A DNA stretch of 33,877 nt from Nonomuraea ceibae (GTDB lineage: Bacteria > Actinomycetota > Actinomycetes > Streptosporangiales > Streptosporangiaceae), in the NCBI RefSeq assembly GCF_019396325.1, contig NZ_JAHKRO010000103.1:1-33877 (forward strand), given 5' to 3'. Each line of letters starts with the position of its first letter. Position 1 is the stretch's first letter. The notes beneath the pieces were generated by a model. That model was not told the origin of the DNA. It did not search any database and saw only the letters and a program-made list of their open reading frames with translations. Positions 1 to 6,134 of the stretch are shown here, piece by piece. The position numbers and the translations under genes were made by a program.

Positions 1-44
1 CCCCCGCCCCCCCCGGCGGCCCCGCCGGGCCTGAGTCTGCCGCC

Positions 45-776
45 GTGCCCGGCCCGCCCGGCCGTGACGTTCCCGCTGTCCCGGATGTCCGAGTGGTCAC
101 GTACAACCTGCATGGGCTCAGGGACGACGGGGCCGCGCTGGAGCGGGTGATCGCGGCGGCCCGCGCCGACGTGATCTGCGTCCAGGAGGTGCCGCGGCTG
201 CCGCACCGGCGCCTGCGCTGGCGCCGCCTGATCGCGCGCCACGGGCTGCGCACGGCCGGCGGGCGCGCCCGGCGCGGCGTCGCCGTGCTGGCCGGGCCGC
301 GCGCCCGGGTGCTGCACGCCGAGAGCCACGTGCTCAAGGTGTTCGCCGGGCTGGAGGCCCGCGCCCTGGCCGTGGCCGTCGTGGAGGTCGAGGGGGCGCG
401 GCTGGCGGTCGGCTCGTTCCACCTCGACCTGCACGAGGCCGCCAGGACGTGCCACGCCGCCGAGGCGCTGGAGCTGACCGAGGCCGTCGCCGCCCGCCAC
501 GACGCCGAGGTGGTGCTGGGCGGCGACCTCAACGAGCACCCCTGCCGGCCGGCCTGGCGGCTGCTGGCCGCCCGCCTGGCCGACTGCCACGCCGCCGCGC
601 CGCGCGGCGACGGGCTCACCTTCCCCGCCGCCAAGCCACGCCACCGCATCGACGCCCTGTTCGCCGCGCGCGGGCTGCGTGTCGTGTCGTGCGGCGGCGT
701 GGAAGCCGCGAGCCCCGACCTGACCGGGGCCAGCGACCACCTCCCGGTGCTCGCCGAACTGCGAGTCTTCCCCTAA
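45..776 (+). CDS. Endonuclease/exonuclease/phosphatase family protein
   Basis: 243 residues with the complete set of landmarks of the DNase I-like metallohydrolase fold: VTYNLHG (Asn21), ICVQEV (Glu48, metal ligand), SFHLDLH (His126), GGDLNEHP (Asp161, Asn163), HRIDALF (Asp203) and SDHLPV (Asp231-His232, catalytic pair). Members cut phosphodiester or phosphomonoester bonds with Mg2+; the substrate cannot be read from sequence, so nuclease, phospholipase or phosphatase activity is open. There is no signal peptide, so it is probably cytoplasmic. The GTG at 45 is used because it is the longest start here; a GTG at 93, just before the TYNLHG strand, would remove 16 unconserved residues and is equally possible. 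The first 44 bases of the window are a C-rich stretch with no visible gene. The family call is firm, the function is not. Confidence 0.85.
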   Translation: MPGPPGRDVPAVPDVRVVTYNLHGLRDDGAALERVIAAARADVICVQEVPRLPHRRLRWRRLIARHGLRTAGGRARRGVAVLAGPRARVLHAESHVLKVFAGLEARALAVAVVEVEGARLAVGSFHLDLHEAARTCHAAEALELTEAVAARHDAEVVLGGDLNEHPCRPAWRLLAARLADCHAAAPRGDGLTFPAAKPRHRIDALFAARGLRVVSCGGVEAASPDLTGASDHLPVLAELRVFP

Positions 777-801
777 CGGGGCATCAGCGGCGTTCAGCCA
801 A

Positions 802-807
802 TAGCAT
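802..807 (+). promoter_or_regulatory. -10 box (TAGCAT) for a leaderless secreted-protein mRNA
   Basis: TAGCAT fits the actinobacterial TANNNT -10 pattern and ends seven bases before the ATG at 815, so transcription would begin at or next to the start codon. No Shine-Dalgarno is present, which agrees. No good -35 is visible. An 11-bp direct repeat (ATCAGCGGCGT at 783-793 and 828-838) flanks this site. Confidence 0.4.
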
Positions 808-814
808 TTGATCC

Positions 815-1927
815 ATGACCCGTCGCTATCAGCGGCGTGCGCTCTCCTTGACCTTGGCGACGTCCGTGGCCCTGTCCGGGGTCACGCCCGCCGCGCATGC
901 CGAGCCCCGCCCCGCCGCCATCGACGCGTGGGAGCGGACGACGAGCGTGCGGCTGGTGGCCGACGGCTCGCTCTCCGACGTGCTTGCCCTGTCCTCCGGC
1001 GACGTGTGGGCCGTCGGCCAGCAGCAGATCTGGGACGTGTGGAAGAACCGCGGCACCATCCGCCACTGGAACGGCGAGCGCTGGAGCGAGGCCCCCATCC
1101 GCGACACCACCGGGGCGGGCAGCCTGCGTTCGATCTCGGCCGCCTCCTCCGGCGACGTGTGGGCGGCCGGCGACGGCCACGACGGCGTCCCGTTCATCGC
1201 CCGCGGCGACACGGGCGGCTTCGACCGCGTCCGGCCGGAGGGGCTGCGCAGCGGCGACTGGCTCGGCGGGATCGACGCGGCGGGCGAGCGGGTCACCGCC
1301 GTCGGCAGCCGCGACGACAAGGGCCTCATCGTCACCTGGCACGACAACGAGTGGACGTTCCAGCCGACCAAGGAGAAGGGCGCCCTGTACGCGGTGTCCG
1401 GCGGCTTCGCCGTCGGCGACACCGGGCGGGCGCCGCTGATCGTGCACCAGTCCGGCGGCGACTGGAAGAGCATGCCGGTGCCGTCGGTGCCCGGCGGCTA
1501 CCTGCGTGACATCCACGTCGACAGCGGCAAGCGGGCGCTGGCCGTCGGCGGCGTCTACCACGGCCCCGGCAAGGTCGGCCCGCTCGCCCTGGCCTGGAAC
1601 GGCAAGCGGTGGAAGCGGCTGTCGCTGCCGGTCAAGGGCGCCCGCCTCTACGGCGTCACCGGCGACGGCAAGGGCCGCTACTGGATCTCGGGCTACGACC
1701 CGGCGCGCGCCTCGCAGGCGTTCATGCTGCGCTGCGACAAGCGTTCGTGCGAGGTCCTGCGCGGCGCCGCCGCCGAGGGGCGCAGCAGCGTGCGGCTGCA
1801 GGCGGTCGCCTACCTGGCGGGCAGGCAGGCGGTGTGGGCCGTCGGGCACGCCGTCGACGACCAGGAGCGCTACACCGACGTGGTGGAGTCGTTCGGCCCG
1901 GGCCAGCCGGACGACCCCGACTCCTGA
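815..1927 (+). CDS. Secreted beta-propeller-like repeat protein of unknown function
   Basis: 370 residues. The N-terminus is a clear Sec signal peptide: Arg-rich start, hydrophobic core at about residues 9-24, and AHA at 27-29 with predicted cleavage before Glu30. The mature part repeats a blade-like unit of about 45 residues with the signature S-S/A-GDVWA-V/A-G followed by a W-N-G-x-x-W strand (SGDVWAVG, SGDVWAAG, then weaker copies FAVGDTG, RALAVGG, YWISGYD, AVWAVGH). This suggests a six- or seven-bladed propeller. Such repeats occur in exported actinobacterial proteins of unknown role; no catalytic motif is seen. The Cys pair in RCDKRSCEV (about residues 306-311) could form a disulfide outside the cell. 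It converges on the minus-strand gene ending at 1958. The fold is an inference from the repeats, and no function is assigned. Confidence 0.8.
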   Translation: MTRRYQRRALSLTLATSVALSGVTPAAHAEPRPAAIDAWERTTSVRLVADGSLSDVLALSSGDVWAVGQQQIWDVWKNRGTIRHWNGERWSEAPIRDTTGAGSLRSISAASSGDVWAAGDGHDGVPFIARGDTGGFDRVRPEGLRSGDWLGGIDAAGERVTAVGSRDDKGLIVTWHDNEWTFQPTKEKGALYAVSGGFAVGDTGRAPLIVHQSGGDWKSMPVPSVPGGYLRDIHVDSGKRALAVGGVYHGPGKVGPLALAWNGKRWKRLSLPVKGARLYGVTGDGKGRYWISGYDPARASQAFMLRCDKRSCEVLRGAAAEGRSSVRLQAVAYLAGRQAVWAVGHAVDDQERYTDVVESFGPGQPDDPDS

Positions 1928-1957
1928 CCCGGTCCTCTGGAACACCGCTGGAGCCCG

Positions 1958-2467
1958 CTAGAGCACCGCGCCGTCGTCCCAGCCGCCGTCGTTCGGCGGG
2001 CCGTCGCCCATACGCACCACCAGCGCCACGAAGCCGCCGATGAAGGCCGCCACCGCGGTGAACAGCGCCCAGCCCTCCATACGCCAGTCGGCCATCGCCG
2101 CCACCAGCAGGTAGGCGGGACCGCCGAACAGCGCCAGCCAGGCCAGCTTGGTCGGCAGGTCGAGCTTGGGCAGCGGGGGAGGAGGCGGCGGCTCGAAGTG
2201 ACCCTCGTCCTCCTCGTCGCCCGGCGTGTCGCCCTCGTCACCCCGGTCCAGCGTGTCGCCGTCACGGGACTCGCCGGGCTCCCTGGGCTCCCCGTTCAGG
2301 TCGAGGTCGGCGAACTCCTCCGGTGGTTTCACCACCCGCCGCAGCGGTTCGGCGGGGACGTTCTCGCTGTCCGGCCATGGCTGATCAGCCGAGTCGCGCT
2401 CGGCCGTGTCGTTGAAGGACGCGACGATCTGCCGCCAGACCTCGTCCTCGTCACTCTGGGGCGTCAC
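1958..2467 (-). CDS. Acidic two-TM membrane protein, unknown
   Basis: 169 residues starting at a GTG preceded by GGAGAGG nine bases upstream. Residues 1-100 are strongly acidic and disordered-looking (runs such as DEEDE, then six prolines). Two hydrophobic helices follow at about 107-126 and 132-152, joined by a very short DWRMEG turn, and then a short acidic tail. This is a hairpin membrane anchor with a long charged cytoplasmic arm; I recognise no enzyme motif. It lies 46 bp downstream of the lipase gene on the same strand, so the two may be co-transcribed. Similar small proteins are common in actinomycetes as conserved hypotheticals. Confidence 0.75.
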   Translation of the reverse strand: MTPQSDEDEVWRQIVASFNDTAERDSADQPWPDSENVPAEPLRRVVKPPEEFADLDLNGEPREPGESRDGDTLDRGDEGDTPGDEEDEGHFEPPPPPPLPKLDLPTKLAWLALFGGPAYLLVAAMADWRMEGWALFTAVAAFIGGFVALVVRMGDGPPNDGGWDDGAVL

Positions 2468-2513
2468 CTAGATGGGCCTCTCCACAGCGATCGCGACTTC
2501 CCCCTGGGTGCGA

Positions 2514-3272
2514 TCAGTCCCTCTGCAAGGGTACCGAGGCATGTGTCCGGATGAAGTCGAGGCTCCCGGCAAAGATCCTGTCGGCATCGTTGTCAAGCGT
2601 CGCAACATGGTAGCTATCGGTAAGCTCCTCGATCGTGGCCTGGGGCACCTTCCGGCGGATGATCGCCACGCTGGCCGGTTTCACCACGTGGTCCTCGGTG
2701 CTGTGGAAGACCAGCAGCGGCTGCGTCACCCGTTCCAGGTCGGCCTGGACCAGGGACCAGAGGCGGGGCAGCGACGCGGCGGCCTTCACCGGGGTGCGCG
2801 TGTAGCCGAGCTCGGTCGCGCCCGGCTTCTTGATGTCGTTGGCCACGCCCGGCACCGAGGCGACGAACCACTTGAGCACCGGCGCCAGCCGCAGCAGCGG
2901 CACGTCGTTGGTGATCGACGGGTTGACCACCACGACGCCCCGGATGGCGTCGCCGTGCACCTCGGCCAGCCGCAGCGCCAGGCAGCCGCCCAGCGACAGC
3001 CCCGCCACGAACACCTCCGCACAGCGCCCCTGGAGGTCCTTGAACGCCTTCTCCACCTCGGCGTACCAGTCCTCCCAGCGGGTGTGGTTCATCTCCTGCC
3101 AGGTGGTGCCGTGCCCGGGCTGGCGGGGCAGCGAGACGCTGACGCCGTGCGCGGCCAGGTGCTCGCCCCAGGGGCGCAGCGACTGCGGGCTGCCGGTGAA
3201 TCCGTGGCACAGCAGCACGCCGACCTGACCTGCGTGATGGTGATAGGGCTCAGCGCCTGGCATGAGCGGCAT
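2514..3272 (-). CDS. Alpha/beta hydrolase, monoacylglycerol lipase/carboxylesterase type
   Basis: 252 residues from the ATG at 3272, chosen because GGAGGAG stands five bases before it; upstream in-frame starts lack this. It is a serine hydrolase of the COG1647 (Est30-like) group. The oxyanion-hole loop is HGFTGS (23-28), the nucleophile elbow is GLSLGG (Ser93), the acid is Asp194 in STEDHVV and the base is His222 in SYHVATLD. Length and motif spacing match the family, which hydrolyses monoacylglycerols and short-chain esters in the cytoplasm. It is divergent from a PlsC-type acyltransferase across a short region containing a 15-bp palindrome, so a shared role in lipid turnover is plausible but inferred. 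Confidence 0.88.
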   Translation of the reverse strand: MPLMPGAEPYHHHAGQVGVLLCHGFTGSPQSLRPWGEHLAAHGVSVSLPRQPGHGTTWQEMNHTRWEDWYAEVEKAFKDLQGRCAEVFVAGLSLGGCLALRLAEVHGDAIRGVVVVNPSITNDVPLLRLAPVLKWFVASVPGVANDIKKPGATELGYTRTPVKAAASLPRLWSLVQADLERVTQPLLVFHSTEDHVVKPASVAIIRRKVPQATIEELTDSYHVATLDNDADRIFAGSLDFIRTHASVPLQRD

Positions 3273-3309
3273 AACAGCTCCTCCATGCATTTTCATCCCC
3301 GAACTGCCC

Positions 3310-3324
3310 GATCGTCGCACGATC
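3310..3324. promoter_or_regulatory. Palindrome GATCGT-CGC-ACGATC between divergent lipid genes
   Basis: Perfect 6-bp arms separated by three bases, located upstream of both the lipase (minus) and the acyltransferase (plus). Shape and place suit a regulator operator; the regulator is unknown. Nothing else distinctive is seen in 3273-3432. Confidence 0.3.
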
Positions 3325-3432
3325 AGGGGCAATTGTGCGAGAGCTGGTGTAGGAGCATCGGGACCGGGATGGGAAGATGACTGTGCTCGCGCAGAGTGCT
3401 CGCAGACAGTCGCATGAGGAAGAGGTGGCCGG

Positions 3433-4137
3433 GTGTTCTACTGGGTGGTCAAGGCCATCTTGGCGCCGATCCTCCACCTCGTCTTCAGGCCGTGGGCGGA
3501 GGGCATCGACAACGTGCCCCGGCAGGGCCCCGCCATCCTGGCCGGAAACCACCTGTCCTTCGCCGACCACTTCTTCGGCCCGCTGCAGCTCAGGCGCAAG
3601 GTCATCTCCCTGGGCAAGTCCGACTACTTCACCGGGCGCGGCGTCAAGGGCTTCTTCACCCGGCTGTTCTTCAGCGGCGTCGGCACCGTGCCGATCGACC
3701 GGTCCGGCGGCAAGGCCAGCGAGGCGGCGCTCCGCACCGGCCTGCGCGTGCTGCGCGAGGGCAACCTGCTCGGCATCTACCCCGAGGGCACCCGCTCGCC
3801 CGACGGCCGCCTCTACAAGGGCAAGACCGGCGTGGCCCGGCTCGCGCTGGAGTCGCGGGCCCCGGTCATCCCGTGGGCCATGGTCAACACGTTCGAGATG
3901 ATGCCGCCCGGCCGGCCGCTGCCCAAGCTCGGCATCCGGCCCGGCGTCCGGTTCGGCAAGCCGCTCGACTTCTCCCGCTACTACGGGATGGAGGACGACC
4001 GGCTGGTCCTGCGCGCGGTCACCGACGAGATCATGTACGCGCTGATGGAGCTGTCGGAGCAGGAGTACGTCGACAAGTACGCCGCCAGCGCCAAGGTCGA
4101 GATGGAGCGCGCCGCCCGCGCCGCGGCGGCGGGCTGA
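3433..4137 (+). CDS. 1-acyl-sn-glycerol-3-phosphate acyltransferase (PlsC family)
   Basis: 234 residues from a GTG preceded by AGGAAGAGG. It carries the acyltransferase block I NHLSFAD (His40, Asp45: the HX4D catalytic dyad), block II around residues 82-90 (GVGTVPIDRSGG) and block III YPEGTRSPDG (116-125), which binds the glycerol phosphate. Members transfer an acyl chain to lysophosphatidate or a related acceptor at the inner face of the membrane. The hydrophobic N-terminus (YWVVKAILAPILHLVF) would hold it there. Actinomycetes carry many paralogues, so the exact acceptor is uncertain. Downstream, 16 bp separate it from the convergent MarR gene. Confidence 0.88.
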   Translation: MFYWVVKAILAPILHLVFRPWAEGIDNVPRQGPAILAGNHLSFADHFFGPLQLRRKVISLGKSDYFTGRGVKGFFTRLFFSGVGTVPIDRSGGKASEAALRTGLRVLREGNLLGIYPEGTRSPDGRLYKGKTGVARLALESRAPVIPWAMVNTFEMMPPGRPLPKLGIRPGVRFGKPLDFSRYYGMEDDRLVLRAVTDEIMYALMELSEQEYVDKYAASAKVEMERAARAAAAG

Positions 4138-4153
4138 CGGCCGCCCGCCCAGG

Positions 4154-4609
4154 TCAGTCGCGCAGGGCCTGCTCGGTCCTGCCCATCGCCTTGGTCATCG
4201 TCTCCAGCTCCTCGCGGGTGAGCCGGTCGATCAGATAGGCGCGCACCACTTCCACGTGCCCCGGGGCCACCTGCTCCAGGCAGCGCGTCCCGGCGTCGGT
4301 GAGTACGGCCAGCACGCCCCGGTCGTCGGACGGGCAGGTCGTCCGCTCGACCAGCCCCGCCTTCTCCAACTGGGTGATCTGGTACGTCAGCGCGCTCTTG
4401 GACACCACCACGCCCCGGGCGAGCTCGGTCATGCGCATGCGCCGGTCGGGCGCGTCGGCCAGCCTGACCAGGATCTCCCACTGCGGATGGGTCAGCCCCG
4501 CCGCCGCCTTGAGCTGCTCCTCGATGCGCCGTTCGAGCAGGTGGGCGGTGGAGAGGAACGCGCGCCAGGCCGCCATTTCCGTCGGGTCGAGCCACCGGGT
4601 GTCACTCAT
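4154..4609 (-). CDS. MarR-family transcriptional regulator
   Basis: 151 residues, all-helical with a winged helix-turn-helix: LTHPQWEILVRLADAP, MTELARGVVVSKSALTYQITQLEKAGLVER (recognition helix) and the wing DDRGVLAVLTDAG. The MarR family binds palindromes as dimers and releases DNA on binding phenolic or oxidant signals. It is divergent from doxX, with an inverted repeat in the 81-bp gap, so it probably represses doxX and itself. A Cys lies in TTCPSDDRG, before the wing; oxidation sensing is possible but unproven. The ATG at 4609 gives the usual family length. Confidence 0.9.
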   Translation of the reverse strand: MSDTRWLDPTEMAAWRAFLSTAHLLERRIEEQLKAAAGLTHPQWEILVRLADAPDRRMRMTELARGVVVSKSALTYQITQLEKAGLVERTTCPSDDRGVLAVLTDAGTRCLEQVAPGHVEVVRAYLIDRLTREELETMTKAMGRTEQALRD

Positions 4610-4625
4610 CAGATCAGTCTACTTG

Positions 4626-4655
4626 TTGTTCACATTTGAACTTTCGCGGTAGAGT
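4626..4655 (+). promoter_or_regulatory. Probable doxX promoter
   Basis: TTGTTC (4626-4631), an 18-base spacer and TAGAGT (4650-4655) face doxX. The left arm of the inverted repeat lies in the spacer and the right arm just after the -10, so a bound regulator would block RNA polymerase. Confidence 0.45.
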
Positions 4656-4665
4656 CTCGTTCAAA
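4635..4665. promoter_or_regulatory. Inverted repeat TTTGAAC-N17-GTTCAAA, likely MarR operator
   Basis: Perfect 7-bp arms (4635-4641 and 4659-4665) in the marR-doxX intergenic region. The arm centres are 24 bp apart, so each arm may be a half-site on the same DNA face. The sequence is AT-rich against its surroundings. Assignment to the adjacent MarR protein is by position. Confidence 0.5.
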
Positions 4666-4690
4666 TCTGTACGAACTTCAAGGAGTCAAC

Positions 4691-5122
4691 ATGCTTGACC
4701 GAGCGCGTAACATCGCACTGCTGCTCGCCCGGGTGGCCACAGGCGTGATCTTCCTCGTCCACGGCTACCAGAAGTTCGCCACCATGGGGATCGCCGGGAC
4801 CACGCAGTTCTTCGAGTCGATCGGCATCCCGCTCCCCGGCCTCGCCGCCCCGCTCGTCGCCGTGCTGGAGGTCGTCGGCGGCATCGCGCTCATCCTCGGC
4901 GTCGGGCTGCCCGTCTTCGGCACGCTCCTCGCGCTCGACATGGTGGGCGCGATCTTCTTCGCCCACCTTCAGGCGGGCTTCGCCGTCGGCGACGGCGGCT
5001 ACGAGTACGTGCTCGCGCTCGCCGCGGCCAGCCTGGCCATCGGCTTCACCGGCGGCGGCGCGCTGGCCCTGGACCGGATCCTCGGCCTGGACAAGAAGCT
5101 GGCCGGCAGCCGCGCCGCCTGA
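4691..5122 (+). CDS. DoxX family membrane protein
   Basis: 143 residues with four hydrophobic helices (about 8-28, 54-74, 80-98 and 104-128) and the DoxX hallmarks: ARVATGVIFLVHGYQKF near the N-terminus, followed by FFESIGIPLPGLAAPLVAVLEVVGGIALILG. DoxX proteins are small inner-membrane redox-associated proteins, linked to thiol stress in mycobacteria. Start ATG 4691 follows AAGGAGT by five bases. Paired divergently with a MarR regulator, the usual arrangement, so induction by an oxidant or electrophile is likely. Specific electron partners cannot be read from this window. Confidence 0.9.
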   Translation: MLDRARNIALLLARVATGVIFLVHGYQKFATMGIAGTTQFFESIGIPLPGLAAPLVAVLEVVGGIALILGVGLPVFGTLLALDMVGAIFFAHLQAGFAVGDGGYEYVLALAAASLAIGFTGGGALALDRILGLDKKLAGSRAA

Positions 5123-5170
5123 CCGGGGCGACGCGGCACCCGGTCAGGACAGTTCGGTCAGGGCGGTCGG

Positions 5171-6037
5171 TCAGGACAGGTGGGCGCGGACCTCGCGGAT
5201 GTGGTCGGGAGTGGTGCGGCAGCAGCCGCCGATCAGCGCGGCGCCCGCCGCCTGCCACTCCTTGGCCGCCTGGCCGTACTCCAGCGGGTCCGACAGCCCC
5301 AGCCAGCGGCGCCCGCCGGCGTCCCACGTCTCGCCCGAGTTGGGGTAGACGACGACCGGCAGCTTGCCGGTCAGCTCGGTGATCAGGCCGGGGATGTGGC
5401 GCGGCGCGGTGCAGTTGGCGCCGACGGCGACCACCTGCGGGTTGCCGGTGAACAGCGCCGCCGCCTCCGCGATCGGGGTGCCGTCGCTGATGCGGGCCGC
5501 GTCACGGCAGGAGAAGCTCACCCACGCCTTGACCGACGGCGTCTCGGCCAGCAGCCGGGCCAGCGCCCGCGCCTCGGCGTAGGAGGGAATGGTCTCGCAG
5601 GCCAGCAGGTCGGCCTGGGAGGCGGCCAGGATCTCCCAGCGCGGCCGGTGCCAGGCCAGCAGGCCGTCCTCGTCCAGGTCGTAGTCGCCGGTGTATTCGG
5701 CGCCGTTGGCCAGGAACGCCCCGTAAGGGCCGACCGAGGCGGCGACCAGCCCGCCGCCCGCCTCGTCACGGGCCTGCGCGGCCAGCTCGACCGACAGCCC
5801 GATCAGCCGCTCGGCCTCGGCCAGGTCCAGCCCCCGGCGCCGGAAGCCGGGGATGGACGCCTGGTAGCTCGCGGTGGTGGCCACGTCGGCGCCGGCGGCG
5901 AAGTAGTCGGCGTGCACCTGCCGGACGAGCCCGGGGTCCTCCAGCAGCAGCCTGGCCGACCAGAGCGCGTCGCCGAGGTCGGCGCCGAGCGCTTCGAGAT
6001 GGGTGGACAGGCCGCCGTCCAGCACGAGTGTGGTCAC
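5171..6037 (-). CDS. mmuM: Homocysteine S-methyltransferase
   Basis: 288 residues from the GTG at 6037 (VTTLVLDGGLSTHLE). It transfers a methyl group from S-methylmethionine or a related donor to homocysteine, forming methionine. Zinc ligands are visible as the Cys in GANCTAP and the Cys pair in GGCCRTTPDHI near the C-terminus; the N-terminal LDGGLSTHLEALG is the family signature. An upstream open extension is Arg/Gly/Pro-rich and not homologous, so the GTG is preferred. It is probably leaderless: TACTCT ends six bases before the GTG. The gap to doxX (5123-5170) holds short repeats of CGGTCAGGACAG (5141-5152, 5168-5179), the second covering the stop codon. The methyl donor is inferred from the family. 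Confidence 0.88.
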   Translation of the reverse strand: MTTLVLDGGLSTHLEALGADLGDALWSARLLLEDPGLVRQVHADYFAAGADVATTASYQASIPGFRRRGLDLAEAERLIGLSVELAAQARDEAGGGLVAASVGPYGAFLANGAEYTGDYDLDEDGLLAWHRPRWEILAASQADLLACETIPSYAEARALARLLAETPSVKAWVSFSCRDAARISDGTPIAEAAALFTGNPQVVAVGANCTAPRHIPGLITELTGKLPVVVYPNSGETWDAGGRRWLGLSDPLEYGQAAKEWQAAGAALIGGCCRTTPDHIREVRAHLS

Positions 6038-6067
6038 CCGTCCAGAGTATGGTCCCCGGACGGGTGC

Positions 6068-6101
6068 GCGGGGCCGCCGCGCCCGCGTGCGCCGGCCCCG
6101 C
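6068..6101 (-). terminator. GC-rich hairpin after the VIT-VWA gene
   Basis: GCGGGGCC (6068-6075) pairs with GGCCCCGC (6094-6101) across an 18-base loop, between the VIT-VWA stop and the mmuM start. There is no T-tract, as is common in actinobacteria. Confidence 0.4.
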
Positions 6102-6134
6102 CTTGCCCTTCCCTTGACGTGCCGCTGCCCCGGC

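Noticed and set aside
794..1945. A 383-codon minus-strand frame opposite the secreted repeat protein
   Set aside because: It has no motifs and low-complexity Ala/Gly/Asp/Arg content, and it overlaps a plus-strand gene with a clear signal peptide and repeats.
5141..5179. Short CGGTCAGGACAG repeats considered as CRISPR-like or regulatory
   Set aside because: Only two full copies and one partial, irregularly spaced and running into the mmuM stop; best seen as local slippage.
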